A stretch of 64,000 nt of DNA from Modestobacter sp. VKM Ac-2982 (lineage in GTDB: Bacteria > Actinomycetota > Actinomycetes > Mycobacteriales > Geodermatophilaceae), in the NCBI RefSeq assembly GCF_026967935.1, contig NZ_JAPVBL010000004.1:1-64000 (forward strand), read 5' to 3'. The notes beneath the pieces are model-generated. The model saw only the letters and a program-made list of their open reading frames with translations, had not been told where the DNA came from and did not search any database. Numbering within the stretch: the first letter of the stretch is position 1; each line of letters begins with the position of its first letter. A program made the position numbers and the translations under genes. Below are positions 55,363 to 64,000 of this stretch, piece by piece.

Positions 55363-56261
55363 CGGAGGGCTCCGTCCGCGGTGCTCGTGAGGTGCAGGAA
55401 GGCCTGTTCGAGGCTGGCGCCGCGCACCTCGAGGTCAGGCAGTGCGTCGTGGCCGGCGAGCAGCGCGCGCAGGGTGGCCTCGGCGTCGGAGGTGGCCAGC
55501 TCGACCCAGTCGCCCTCTCCGCCCGTGCTGGTGACGCCGGGCAGCCCCGAGAGGCCGTCGCGCGGCCCGGGGCAGCGGAACCGGACGGTGCGCCCGGCGA
55601 TACGCGACTTGATCGCCGCCGCGGAACCGTCGGCGACGACCCGCCCACCGGCGACGACGACGACCCGGTCGGCGACCGCGTCGGCCTCGTCGAGGTGGTG
55701 GGTGGCGAAGACGACGGTGTGCCCGCGCCCGGCCAGGTCGCGCATCGTGGCCCAGAACGCCTGCCGGCCCTCGACGTCCATGGCGGAGGTCGGCTCGTCC
55801 AGCAGCAGCAGCGGAGGGGCACCGGCCAGGGCGAGGGCGAGGAGCACCCGCTGGCGCTGACCGCCGGACAGCGCGTCGACCGAGCGGTCGAGCACACCGC
55901 CGATGCCGGCCGTGGCGGCCAGGTCCGCCAGCGGCCACGGGTCCTGGTAGCGACGGCGGACCAGCGCCAGCACCTCGCCGACGCGTGCCTCGCTGGGCAG
56001 GCCGCCGTGCTGCAGCATCGCGCCGACGCCGCCGGCCTGCAGCGCCGCGGTCGGCTCGCGGCCGAGCAGCCGGACCGTGCCGGCGGCCGGGCGGAACAGG
56101 CCGAGGGCGGCGTTGACGACGGAGGACTTCCCGGCCCCGTTGGCGCCGAGCAGGGCGACGGTCTCCCCCCGGGGGACGGCCAGGGTCAGGTCGTGGACGG
56201 CGGTGACGTCGCCGTACCGGACGGTCAGTCCGCGGACGTCGAGGGCGGGGGTCTCGGGCAT
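55359..56261 (-). CDS. ABC exporter ATP-binding protein
   Basis: This 300-residue ATPase has Walker A LLGANGAGKSS, signature ALSGGQRQRV and Walker B LLLLDEPTSAMD, with the CcmA-type C-terminal extension (about 225-300). ATG 56261 is chosen because the conserved start is MPETPALDVRGLTVRYG. It is the first gene of the operon and divergent from recQ. Confidence 0.94.
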   Translation of the reverse strand: MPETPALDVRGLTVRYGDVTAVHDLTLAVPRGETVALLGANGAGKSSVVNAALGLFRPAAGTVRLLGREPTAALQAGGVGAMLQHGGLPSEARVGEVLALVRRRYQDPWPLADLAATAGIGGVLDRSVDALSGGQRQRVLLALALAGAPPLLLLDEPTSAMDVEGRQAFWATMRDLAGRGHTVVFATHHLDEADAVADRVVVVAGGRVVADGSAAAIKSRIAGRTVRFRCPGPRDGLSGLPGVTSTGGEGDWVELATSDAEATLRALLAGHDALPDLEVRGASLEQAFLHLTSTADGALR

Positions 56262-56366
56262 GACCTGAGCCTGGCGGTCACCGGGGGTCCGGCGGCAGTG
56301 TGAGACGTCGTCCACACCTCGTGACGGATGTCAGACCACCGGCCCCGACCCGCCTACCCTCGCCTC

Positions 56367-58205
56367 GTGGACGTGATCGAGGACCCCGCGCTCCAGGACC
56401 CGGCCCTCGAGGTGCTCGGTCGGGTGTTCGGCTACGACGCCTTCCGCGGACCGCAGCGCGAGGTCGTCGACCACGTCGTCGCCGGCGGCGACGCGCTGGT
56501 GCTCATGCCCACCGGTGGCGGGAAGTCGCTGTGCTACCAGGTGCCGGCCCTGCTGCGGGACGGCGTCGGGGTCGTGGTCTCGCCGCTGATCGCGCTCATG
56601 CAGGACCAGGTCGACACGCTGCGCACCCTCGGGGTGCGCGCCGGGTTCCTCAACTCCAGCCAGGACCGCAGCGAGCGCCGGGCCGTCGAGGAGGCCTTCC
56701 TCGCCGAGGAGCTCGACCTGCTCTACGTGGCCCCGGAGTCCCTGGGCGGGGGCGCCTCGCCCACCGCCCGCCTGCTCGAGCGCGGCCGGATCGCGCTGTT
56801 CGCCATCGACGAGGCGCATTGCGTCGCGCAGTGGGGGCACGACTTCCGGCCCGACTACCTCGCGCTGTCGATGCTGCACGAGCGCTGGCCCGACGTCCCC
56901 CGGATCGCCCTCACGGCGACGGCCACCCGGGCCACGCACACCGAGATCAGCACCCGGCTGCAGCTGGACGACGCGCTGCACGTGGTCGCCGGGTTCGACC
57001 GGCCGAACATCCAGTACCGGATCGCGCCGAAGAACGAGCCGCGCAAGCAGCTGCTGGACCTGCTGCGCACCGAGCACCCCGGGGACGCCGGCATCGTCTA
57101 CTGCCTGTCCCGGGCCTCGGTGGAGAAGACCGCCGAGTTCCTGGTGGGCCAGGGCATCGCGGCGTTGCCGTACCACGCGGGCCTGGACCAGCGGACCCGC
57201 GCGCTGCACCAGTCCCGCTTCCTCCGCGAGGACGGCCTGGTGATGGTGGCGACCATCGCGTTCGGCATGGGCATCGACAAGCCCGACGTCCGCTTCGTCG
57301 CCCACCTCGACCTGCCGAAGTCGGTGGAGGGCTACTACCAGGAGACCGGCCGCGCCGGTCGCGACGGCCTGCCGTCCACCGCATGGCTGGCCTACGGGCT
57401 GGCCGACGTCGTGCAGCAGCGCAAGATGATCGACTCCTCCGAGGGCGACGCCGCGCACCGCCGGGTGCTCTCCGCCCAGCTCGACGCGATGCTGGCGCTC
57501 TGCGAGACCGTCGAGTGCCGGCGGGTGCGGCTGCTGGCCCACTTCGGCCAGGAGAGCTCACCCTGCGGGAACTGCGACACCTGCCTGAACCCGCCGGAGT
57601 CCTGGGACGCGACCGTCCCGGCGCAGATGCTGCTGTCCACGGTGCTCCGGCTGCAGCGGGAGCGCGGGCAGTCCTTCGGCGCGGGTCAGTCGATCGACAT
57701 CCTGCTGGGCAAGCGCACCGACAAGGTGGCCCAGCACGCGCACGACGAGCTGACCGTCTTCGGCATCGGCACCGACCTGTCCGAGGGCCAGTGGCGCGGC
57801 GTCGTCCGTCAGCTGCTGGCGCAGGGGCTGCTCGCCGTGCAGGGCGAGTACGGGACGTTGGCGCTCAACGAGGCCAGCGGGCCGGTGCTGCGCCGGGAGC
57901 GCGAGGTGCTGATGCGCCGCGAGCCCGACCGTCCGGTGCGGGCGGCCCGGGCCCGTGGGGCCAAGGCCGCCGTCCCCGAGCTGCCCGCCTCGGCCGCCGG
58001 TGCCTTCGAGCGGCTGCGGGCCTGGCGGGCCGCCACCGCCAAGGAGCAGGGGGTGCCCGCCTACGTCGTCTTCCACGACGCGACGCTGCGGCAGATCGCC
58101 ACCGACGAGCCGGCGACCCTGGCCGCCCTGGGCACGATCGGCGGCGTCGGCGCGACCAAGCTGGAGCGCTTCGGCCAGCAGGTGCTGGACGCCCTGCACG
58201 GCTGA
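56367..58205 (+). CDS. recQ: ATP-dependent DNA helicase RecQ
   Basis: This 612-residue helicase shows Walker [13 protein letters not shown], the DEAH box in [28 protein letters not shown], a zinc module with [12 protein letters not shown] and CGNCDTC, and a C-terminal HRDC domain. It unwinds recombination intermediates. The GTG at 56367 is probably leaderless: TACCCT lies 7 nt upstream in -10 position and no ribosome site is seen. Confidence 0.95.
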   Translation: MDVIEDPALQDPALEVLGRVFGYDAFRGPQREVVDHVVAGGDALVLMPTGGGKSLCYQVPALLRDGVGVVVSPLIALMQDQVDTLRTLGVRAGFLNSSQDRSERRAVEEAFLAEELDLLYVAPESLGGGASPTARLLERGRIALFAIDEAHCVAQWGHDFRPDYLALSMLHERWPDVPRIALTATATRATHTEISTRLQLDDALHVVAGFDRPNIQYRIAPKNEPRKQLLDLLRTEHPGDAGIVYCLSRASVEKTAEFLVGQGIAALPYHAGLDQRTRALHQSRFLREDGLVMVATIAFGMGIDKPDVRFVAHLDLPKSVEGYYQETGRAGRDGLPSTAWLAYGLADVVQQRKMIDSSEGDAAHRRVLSAQLDAMLALCETVECRRVRLLAHFGQESSPCGNCDTCLNPPESWDATVPAQMLLSTVLRLQRERGQSFGAGQSIDILLGKRTDKVAQHAHDELTVFGIGTDLSEGQWRGVVRQLLAQGLLAVQGEYGTLALNEASGPVLRREREVLMRREPDRPVRAARARGAKAAVPELPASAAGAFERLRAWRAATAKEQGVPAYVVFHDATLRQIATDEPATLAALGTIGGVGATKLERFGQQVLDALHG

Positions 58206-58223
58206 CGCCCGCTCGTCAGCCCC

Positions 58224-58322
58224 GCTGCAGGGGCCCGCCGCGAGCGTGCGAGCGGTGAGGGGCAGCAGTCAGGCCCCGTCCCGAGGCTCGCCCTGAGCCT
58301 GCGAAGGGTGAGGAGGACGGGG
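58224..58322. repeat. Dispersed intergenic repeat with terminator
   Basis: Bases 58227-58263 match 35203-35239 at 34 of 37 positions. Farther on, CCCCGTCC (58274-58281) pairs with GGACGGGG (58315-58322), followed by TCCTTT, forming a terminator between the convergent recQ and hemW genes. Confidence 0.65.
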
Positions 58323-58330
58323 TCCTTTCC

Positions 58331-59563
58331 TCAGTCGGTGAGGTCGCGGACGACGGCGTCGGCAAGCAGCCGGCCCCGGTCGGTGAGGACGGCGAGCCCG
58401 GCCTCGTGCGGCCCGGCCGCCAGCAGCCCCCGCACGCATGCCTCCGCGGCCCGCGCCTGCCCGGCCGGCGACAGCGCGGCCAGCGGCAGCCCGTCACGCA
58501 GCCGGAGCCCCAGCATCACCCGCTCCAGCGCCTGGTCCTCCGCCGTCAGCAGCTCGGTGTCGGCGGCCGGGTGCAGGCCGGCGGCGAGCCGGTCGGCGTA
58601 GGCGGCCGGGTGCTTGACGTTCCACCAGCGCAGCCCGCCGACGTGCGAGTGCGCGCCCGGCCCGATGCCCCACCAGTTCGCGTTGGCCCAGTACAGCTCG
58701 TTGTGCCGGCAGCGCGCCGCCCGGTCGCGGGCCCAGTTGGACACCTCGTACCAGCCCAGCCCGGCTCCGCCGAACGCCCGGTCGGCCTGCTCGTAGCGGT
58801 CGGCGAGCACGTCGTCGTCGGGCATCGGCAGCTCGCCCCGGGCCACCCGCCGGGCCAGCCGGGTGCCCTGCTCGACGATCAGCGCGTAGGCGCTGACGTG
58901 GTCGACCGGCGCGGCCAGCACGGCGTCCAGCGAGGCCTGCCAGTCGGCGTCGGTCTCTCCCGGCGCGCCGTAGATCAGGTCGAGGTTGACGTGGTCGAAC
59001 CCGGCGGCGCGGGCCTCGTGCGCCGCCTGCACCGCCCGGCCGGGGGTGTGCCGGCGGTCCAGCACGGCGAGCACGTGCTCGGCGGCGGACTGCATGCCCA
59101 GGCTGATCCGGGTGAAGCCACCGGCCCGCAGGACGGCCAGCGAGTCCGGCGTCACCGACTCGGGGTTGGCCTCGGTGGTCACCTCGACGTCCGGGGCCAC
59201 GGGGAAGAGCTCACGGACGGCGTCCATGACGGCCACCAGGTCCTGCGCCGGCAGCAGCGTCGGGGTGCCGCCACCGACGAAGACCGTCTGCACCGGCGGG
59301 CGGTCGGGCCCCAGCACCTCGGCGGCCAGCCGCAGCTCGGCGATCGCGGTGCCGGCGTACTCGCTGCGGTTGGCGCCGGGGCCCAGCTCGTCGGAGGTGT
59401 AGGTGTTGAAGTCGCAGTAGCCGCAGCGGGTCGCGCAGAACGGCACGTGCACGTACAGCCCGAACGGCGTCGTCGACAACCCCTCGCGGGCGGACGCCGG
59501 GAGCATCGAGGGGTCCGCGGGCAGCGCCGGGGTCTGGCCGAGGAGAGGGAGGGTCGTGGTCAT
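58331..59563 (-). CDS. hemW: Radical SAM heme chaperone HemW
   Basis: This 410-residue radical SAM protein has the cluster motif CATRCGYCDF near residue 45 and the HemW-type TVFVGGGTPTLL and VNLDLIYG segments. HemW inserts heme into respiratory enzymes; older annotations call it coproporphyrinogen oxidase HemN-like. ATG 59563 is preceded by GGGAG. In related genomes it also lies downstream of hrcA-dnaJ-rsmE. Confidence 0.93.
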   Translation of the reverse strand: MTTTLPLLGQTPALPADPSMLPASAREGLSTTPFGLYVHVPFCATRCGYCDFNTYTSDELGPGANRSEYAGTAIAELRLAAEVLGPDRPPVQTVFVGGGTPTLLPAQDLVAVMDAVRELFPVAPDVEVTTEANPESVTPDSLAVLRAGGFTRISLGMQSAAEHVLAVLDRRHTPGRAVQAAHEARAAGFDHVNLDLIYGAPGETDADWQASLDAVLAAPVDHVSAYALIVEQGTRLARRVARGELPMPDDDVLADRYEQADRAFGGAGLGWYEVSNWARDRAARCRHNELYWANANWWGIGPGAHSHVGGLRWWNVKHPAAYADRLAAGLHPAADTELLTAEDQALERVMLGLRLRDGLPLAALSPAGQARAAEACVRGLLAAGPHEAGLAVLTDRGRLLADAVVRDLTD

Positions 59564-59602
59564 CGCTGCTCCCAGTGTGACCGCCCCCGGCAAGATGGCG
59601 GC

Positions 59603-60388
59603 GTGACCTCCGCGACCAGTGACGACCGCGTGCTCTCCGTCGAGGTGTCCGCCGGCGTGGCCCGGCTGACCCTCGACTCCCCCGCCAACCGCAACGCCCT
59701 CTCCCGCGCGATGCGCGCCCAGCTCCGTGCCGCCCTCACCGAGGCCTTCGCCGACGACGCCGTGCGGGTGGTGGTGCTCGACCACACCGGCCGGGTGTTC
59801 TGCTCCGGCATGGACCTCACCGAGGCCACCGGAGGCGCCGCCACCGACCAGGGGGTCAACGAGTTCCCCGAGCTGCTGCAGCTCATCTGGCACGCGCCGA
59901 AGCCGGTGCTCGCCGCCGTCCGCGGGCCGGCCCGCGCCGGCGGGGTGGGGCTGGCCGCCGCCTGCGACGTGGTGGTGGCCGGGGCCGGCGCCACCTTTGC
60001 GTTCACCGAGGTCCGGATCGGTGTCGTCCCGGCGGTGATCTCCGCGGTGTGCCGGCCGCGGATGCTGCCGAACGTCGTCCACCGGCTGATGCTCACCGGC
60101 GAGGTCTTCGACGCCGCGACCGCCGCCGCGGGTGGGCTGGTCGACCTGGCGGTGCCCGACGACGACGTCGACGCCACCGTCGCCGCCCAGGTCACCGCAC
60201 TGGCCGCCGGGGCGCCGACCGCGCTCGCGGAGACCAAGCGGCTGCTGCGGTCGGGAACCGACCTGGCCGGGCAGTTCCCCGGGCTGCTGGAGCTGTCGGC
60301 GCGGTTCTTCGCCGGCGAGGAGGGCCAGGAGGGCATCGCCGCCTTCCGGGAGAAGCGCCCCGCCCGCTGGGTGCCGGCCGGCGAGTAG
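59603..60388 (+). CDS. Enoyl-CoA hydratase/isomerase family protein
   Basis: This 261-residue crotonase-fold protein has the oxyanion-hole loops GRVFCSGMDLTEA and RGPARAGGVGLAAACD. Substrate is not readable from the sequence; several lyases and isomerases share the fold. GTG 59603 appears leaderless, with CAAGAT 5-6 nt before it. It is divergent from hemW. The TAG stop is 8 bp before a long hairpin. Confidence 0.88.
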   Translation: MTSATSDDRVLSVEVSAGVARLTLDSPANRNALSRAMRAQLRAALTEAFADDAVRVVVLDHTGRVFCSGMDLTEATGGAATDQGVNEFPELLQLIWHAPKPVLAAVRGPARAGGVGLAAACDVVVAGAGATFAFTEVRIGVVPAVISAVCRPRMLPNVVHRLMLTGEVFDAATAAAGGLVDLAVPDDDVDATVAAQVTALAAGAPTALAETKRLLRSGTDLAGQFPGLLELSARFFAGEEGQEGIAAFREKRPARWVPAGE

Positions 60389-60396
60389 CCCCACGG

Positions 60397-60439
60397 ACGC
60401 TCGTGCTCTGGTGCACCAGTGCAGCCAGAGCACGAGCGT
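60397..60439. terminator. Long perfect terminator hairpin
   Basis: A 15-bp perfect stem (60397-60411 with 60425-60439) and 13-nt loop lie 8 bp behind the TAG of the crotonase gene. It is best read as a terminator. Confidence 0.8.
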
Positions 60440-60485
60440 GCCCGACCCCTTGTCGTGCCCGGCCCCACGGCGGCACCCTGAGGCC

Positions 60486-60647
60486 ATGACCGAGCAGGTG
60501 GACCCCCGGGCTCAGTTCCGCCGGCTCCCGGAGCCGGTGACCCCCGACCAGCTCGTCGAGGTCCGGGACGCCGACCCCCCGCTGCCGGTCGAGACGCCGG
60601 CGCACGTCGACCTTCGGCAGCTGGCCGCCGGCGGCGGCCCGGTCTGA
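60486..60647 (+). CDS. Small acidic protein of 53 residues
   Basis: A short, proline-rich acidic protein (PRAQFRRLPEPVTPDQLVEV ... LPVETPAHVDLRQ). It has coding-like codon positions and an ATG at 60486 but no clear ribosome site; the transcript may be leaderless. It sits between the terminator and the selB 3' end. No family is recognised. Confidence 0.5.
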   Translation: MTEQVDPRAQFRRLPEPVTPDQLVEVRDADPPLPVETPAHVDLRQLAAGGGPV

Positions 60648-60705
60648 GCGACCTCCGGACCACCGTCGGTGAGGGAGGCAGCCCGCGGGCGGCTCCCTCG
60701 CCGGG

Positions 60706-62475
60706 TCAGCGCAGGCGGCGGGTGTTGTCCGGCTGGCGGAGGGTGACCCCGCGGGCGTCGAGCCACTCGGCCAGCGGGACGGCGACCCGGCGGGTGGTCC
60801 CCCACGCCTTGCGCGCCTCGCTGAGCGTGAACGGCTGCGGCAGCGCCGCCAGCCGGGCCCGGGCCTCCTCCGCGACGCCGGGGGCCAGGTAGATGCCCTC
60901 GGCGATCCGCACCAGCTGCTCGTCCCGCACCGCCGCGGCGAGCTCCCGCGGCCCCAGCCCGGCGGCCACCAGGTCACCAGCCTCGGGTGCGGCGAACGGC
61001 TCCTGCGCCAGCCGGGCCCGGATGCCGTCCACCGCCTGCTGCACCGCCGGTGGCAGCGCCGCTGCGCCGGCGACGACCCGGCCGTCCCGCAGCGCCAGGG
61101 GCTCCCGGACGAGCGCGGGCACCAGCTCCACGTCGGGCAGCTCCAGGGCCGACCGCAGCACCGCGGTCGGCGGACCGGGCTCCAGCGGGCGCAGCTGCCG
61201 GTAACGAGCCACCACCTGCGGCACCCGGGCGGCCAGCTCGTCGGCCAGCCCGGGAGCGAGGAGCCAGGGGCCGACGGCCGTGGCGTCGGCGGGCACCGGC
61301 CAGCCCATGGCGACGAAGTCCGCCCGGCGCACGAACCGGCGCCGCACCAGGTCCGCCCGCGCCCCGGCCTCCCCCAGCGGCTGCTCGGCGAGCTCCGCCG
61401 CGCGGGTCCGGGCAGCGCCGCGGCGGCGCAGCTCCGGCGGGTCCACGTCGCGCACGTCGGCGCCGTGCACCCGGCGGGCACCGGGGTCGCGCAGCAGCAG
61501 CCGGTCGCCGACCCGCAGCGGCAGCTCGGTGGCCAGCCGCAGCCGCAGCGCCGCCCCGTCCAGCGGCCGCACCCGCGCGGCGACCGTCGCCGACCCGATG
61601 TGCACGACCAGCTCCGCCGGCAGCTTCTCCTCGACCGGCCGCACCAGGCTCACGTCGAGGTCGGCGGTGCGCCGGAACGCGTCCGGGGTGAGCAGCGCGT
61701 CGCCGCGGGAGAGCTCCTCGACCGCCACGCCGCGCAGATTGAGCGCCACCCGGGCGGTGGCCGAGGCCGAGTCGACCGGCGCACCGAGCGACTGCAGCCC
61801 GCGCACGGTCACCGCACGTCCGCCCAGGTCCAGGCGGTCGCCGGTGGTCACGGTCCCGGCGGCCAGGGTGCCGGTCACGACGGTGCCGGCGCCCCGGATG
61901 GTGAAGGCCCGGTCGATCCACAGCCGCACCGGCGCGGTCGGCTCGGGCGCGGGCAGGCCGGCCAGCACCTGCTCCAGCGCAGCGGCCAGCTTCGGCAGCC
62001 CGGTGCCGGCGCGGGCGCTGACCGCCACGGCCGGGACCCGGCCCAGCGACGTCCCGGCCAGCCGCTCGGCTGCGTCGGCGAGCACCGGTGCGGGGTCGGC
62101 GAGGTCGGACTTGGTGACGGCCAGCAGCCCGTGCCGCACCCCGAGGGCGTCCAGGACGGCGACGTGCTCGGCCGTCTGCGCCGACCACCCGTCGTCGGCG
62201 GCGACCACGACCAGGGCGGCGGGCACCGACCCGACCCCGGCGAGCATGTTGCCCACGAACCGCTCGTGCCCGGGGACGTCGACGATGGCGAGCCGGCGGC
62301 CGGAGGGCAGCGTCGTCCAGGCGAAGCCCAGGTCGATGGTGAGCCCGCGTCGGCGCTCCTCCTCCCAGCGGTCCGGCTCCATCCCGGTCAGGGCCGTGAC
62401 CAGCGTCGACTTGCCGTGGTCGACGTGGCCGGCGGTCGCCAGGACGTCCATCCGGGCGGCAGCGGTCAGCTCCAC
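60706..62475 (-). CDS. selB: Selenocysteine-specific elongation factor SelB
   Basis: This 589-residue translation factor brings Sec-tRNA to the ribosome at a SECIS hairpin. G1 is AGHVDHGKST, G3 VDVPGHERF, G4 TKSD. Domains II and III follow, then about 230 residues of C-terminal winged helices that bind SECIS RNA. The GTG at 62475 has GGAGG at 10 nt and overlaps the selA stop; ATG 62451 would lack a ribosome site. It must work here with a tRNA that reads UAG. Confidence 0.95.
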   Translation of the reverse strand: MELTAAARMDVLATAGHVDHGKSTLVTALTGMEPDRWEEERRRGLTIDLGFAWTTLPSGRRLAIVDVPGHERFVGNMLAGVGSVPAALVVVAADDGWSAQTAEHVAVLDALGVRHGLLAVTKSDLADPAPVLADAAERLAGTSLGRVPAVAVSARAGTGLPKLAAALEQVLAGLPAPEPTAPVRLWIDRAFTIRGAGTVVTGTLAAGTVTTGDRLDLGGRAVTVRGLQSLGAPVDSASATARVALNLRGVAVEELSRGDALLTPDAFRRTADLDVSLVRPVEEKLPAELVVHIGSATVAARVRPLDGAALRLRLATELPLRVGDRLLLRDPGARRVHGADVRDVDPPELRRRGAARTRAAELAEQPLGEAGARADLVRRRFVRRADFVAMGWPVPADATAVGPWLLAPGLADELAARVPQVVARYRQLRPLEPGPPTAVLRSALELPDVELVPALVREPLALRDGRVVAGAAALPPAVQQAVDGIRARLAQEPFAAPEAGDLVAAGLGPRELAAAVRDEQLVRIAEGIYLAPGVAEEARARLAALPQPFTLSEARKAWGTTRRVAVPLAEWLDARGVTLRQPDNTRRLR

Positions 62476-63803
62476 CGGCGGGCCACCTCCGTCACGGCGG
62501 CGATCAGCCGCTCGTCGTCAGCGGGGAGGAGGCTGCGCAGGTCGAGCAGGGTGCGGTCGCCGTCCAGGTGGCCGACCACCGGCGGGTCGCCGTGCCGCAG
62601 CGGCTCGGCGAACCGGGGGTCCAGGGCGACGGCGGCGCTGGGCAGCTCGAACTCCGGCGCTCCCCCACCGCCGACCCGCGCGGTCGACGCGACGGCGACC
62701 GCCTCGATCCCGCGGGCCTGCAGGGTGGCGGCCACCGCGGTGGCCCGGGCCTGCAGCGCGGCCGGGTCGGCGTCCAGCATCTCCTGGACCGGCGGCACCG
62801 GGCCGCGCAGCGTCGCCTCGAGCGCCGCGAGGGTCGTCTTGTCGACCCGCAGCGCCCGGTACAGCGGGTGCCGGCGCAGCCGCTGGACCAGCGCCGCCGA
62901 GCCGAGCACGATCCCGGCCTGCGGCCCGCCGAGCAGCTTGTCGCCGCTGCACAACACCAGGTCCGCACCGGCGGCCAGCGTCGTCTGCAGGTCCGGCTCA
63001 TCGGGCAGCAGCGGGTGCGGGCGCAGCAGGCCGCTGCCCACGTCGGCGACCAGCGGCACCCCCGTGCCGGCCAGCGCCGGAGCCAGCTCGGCGACGTCGG
63101 CGGACCGGGTGAACCCGCGGACGACGAAGTTGGAGGGGTGCACCTTGAGCACCGCACCGGTGTCCGGGCCGAGGGCGTCGGTGTAGTCGGCCAGCGAGAC
63201 CCGGTTCGTCGTCCCGACCTCGCGCAGCCGGGCGCCGGTGCTGACCAGCAGGTCGGGGATGCGGAACCCGTCGCCGATCTCGACCAGCTCCCCGCGGGCG
63301 ATGACCAGCTCCCCGCCGAACGCGGTGGCGACCAGGGCCAGTGCGGCGGCGCAGTTGTTGACCACCAGCGCGGCCTCGGCGGCGGGCACGGCGGCCAGCA
63401 ACGCCGAGAGCGCCCCCTCCCCTCGCGGACCGCGGCGGCCGGTGCCGAGGTCGAGCTCGACGTCGGTGGTGCCGCTGGCCGCCACCACCGCGGCCACGGC
63501 CGCGCCGGACAGCGGTGCCCGGCCCAGGTTGGTGTGCACGAGCACTCCGGTGGCGTTGAGCACCGGCGAGAGGCTGCTGGCGGTGCCGGGCAGCCCGGCC
63601 AGCACAGCGGCGACGACGTCGTCCGGTGGCAGCTCGCCCGCCCGAACGCGCTGCTGCGCGACCTGCACAGCGCCCTTCACCAGTTCCCGGCCCAGTCGCT
63701 GCACCGCAGCAGCGACGGCGGGGTCGGCGAGCACCGTGTCGGTCCGGGGCACGCGCCGGCGCGGGTCGGTGGTCGCGGCGGTGGTCGTGGCGTCCGTGGT
63801 CAT
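62466..63803 (-). CDS. selA: L-seryl-tRNA(Sec) selenium transferase SelA
   Basis: This 445-residue PLP enzyme converts seryl-tRNA(Sec) to selenocysteinyl-tRNA using selenophosphate. It has the family start VLNATGVLVHTNLGRAPLS and the PLP lysine in CSGDKLLGGPQAG. ATG 63803 is used; TACGCT about 8 nt upstream suggests a leaderless or nearly leaderless transcript. It is 61 bp from the tRNA-Sec gene on the same strand. Confidence 0.96.
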   Translation of the reverse strand: MTTDATTTAATTDPRRRVPRTDTVLADPAVAAAVQRLGRELVKGAVQVAQQRVRAGELPPDDVVAAVLAGLPGTASSLSPVLNATGVLVHTNLGRAPLSGAAVAAVVAASGTTDVELDLGTGRRGPRGEGALSALLAAVPAAEAALVVNNCAAALALVATAFGGELVIARGELVEIGDGFRIPDLLVSTGARLREVGTTNRVSLADYTDALGPDTGAVLKVHPSNFVVRGFTRSADVAELAPALAGTGVPLVADVGSGLLRPHPLLPDEPDLQTTLAAGADLVLCSGDKLLGGPQAGIVLGSAALVQRLRRHPLYRALRVDKTTLAALEATLRGPVPPVQEMLDADPAALQARATAVAATLQARGIEAVAVASTARVGGGGAPEFELPSAAVALDPRFAEPLRHGDPPVVGHLDGDRTLLDLRSLLPADDERLIAAVTEVARRWS

Positions 63804-63864
63804 CGCGGCCCGAGCGTAGGTGGCCGTCGCGGAGCCGGCCCGAGGGCCGGCTCCGCGGGGCGGC

Positions 63865-63960
63865 TGGCGGAGACGGACGGGAATCGAACCCGCCTGACCG
63901 AGTTGCTCGGCCACGTCGGCTTTAGAGGCCGCGGGGGCCACCAGACACCCTGACGTCTCC
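63865..63960 (-). tRNA. selC: tRNA-Sec with anticodon CUA (reads UAG)
   Basis: A 96-nt tRNA including encoded CCA. The acceptor GGAGACG pairs with CGTCTCC, G discriminator, 8-bp-type acceptor as in bacterial tRNA-Sec, long variable arm CCGAG-CAA-CTCGG, and T loop TTCGATT. The anticodon loop is CTCTAAA, stem CGGC/GCCG, so positions 34-36 are CTA, not the usual TCA. It should insert selenocysteine at UAG. The adjacent selA and selB confirm its identity as tRNA-Sec and not a suppressor of another family. Confidence 0.95.
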
Positions 63961-64000
63961 GCCGCCGACCTTACGTCCCGACGGCTGGACCGGCAGGTCC

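Noticed and set aside
60386-60439. Hairpin right after the TAG of the crotonase gene as a SECIS for UAG-Sec
   Set aside because: The protein is full length at this TAG, the hairpin is a perfect terminator stem, and no homologous coding sequence continues downstream.

Overview
The window is very GC-rich, Gram-positive actinobacterial DNA and most probably comes from the Geodermatophilaceae (Blastococcus/Geodermatophilus type). Two things support this. From dnaG to hrcA the gene order follows the mycobacterial block (dnaG, dus, glyS, smtB, uppS, recO, era, CBS-domain protein, ybeY, phoH, rsmE, dnaJ, hrcA). At the right end there is a selenocysteine tRNA whose anticodon reads CUA (codon UAG) instead of UCA, a code variant reported from Geodermatophilus and Blastococcus.

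Region 1 (1-10050) is a catabolic cluster, probably for an aromatic compound: an acyl-CoA-dehydrogenase-fold hydroxylase, a zinc alcohol dehydrogenase, an MmsA-type aldehyde dehydrogenase, a complete class I P450 chain (P450, 3Fe-4S ferredoxin, ferredoxin reductase), a LigB/LigA extradiol dioxygenase and an IclR-family regulator. The promoters share a GG(C)CCTTGACAC -35 box, and two of them also share a GTCCG-N5-CGGACAAC palindrome.

Region 2 (10051-21933) is an integrative element of about 11.85 kb inserted in the 3' end of tRNA-Asn(GTT). It is bounded by a 30-bp exact direct repeat and carries a tyrosine integrase beside the intact tRNA. Its cargo is AT-richer than the flanks and looks like a conflict/defence island: a large TPR-CHAT protease with a small translationally linked partner resembling the EACC1 family, a membrane Ser/Thr kinase, a HEPN (TIGR02391-like) protein, a stand-alone PASTA-like protein, a pair of small overlapping genes of unknown function and decayed recombinase fragments.

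Region 3 (22000-44025) is mostly the conserved core: diguanylate cyclase, dnaG, dusB, glyS, chemoreceptor, SmtB-type repressor, uppS, recO, era, two-component pair, CBS-domain membrane protein, ybeY, phoH and a HIT protein. Between dusB and glyS lies a single DUF559/AbiEi-like gene bracketed by 32-bp perfect inverted repeats, which looks like a mobile cassette.

Region 4 (44026-60700) holds a soluble GAF-GAF chemoreceptor, a PhnDCE-type transporter with a fused permease, rsmE-dnaJ-hrcA with a CIRCE operator, a DesKR-like two-component system coupled to an ABC-2 exporter, recQ, hemW and an enoyl-CoA hydratase. Two genes here appear to start at CTG.

Region 5 (60706-63960) is the selenocysteine cluster, tRNA-Sec(CUA)-selA-selB, all on the minus strand. 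It charges, converts and delivers Sec; no selenoprotein gene is present in the window.
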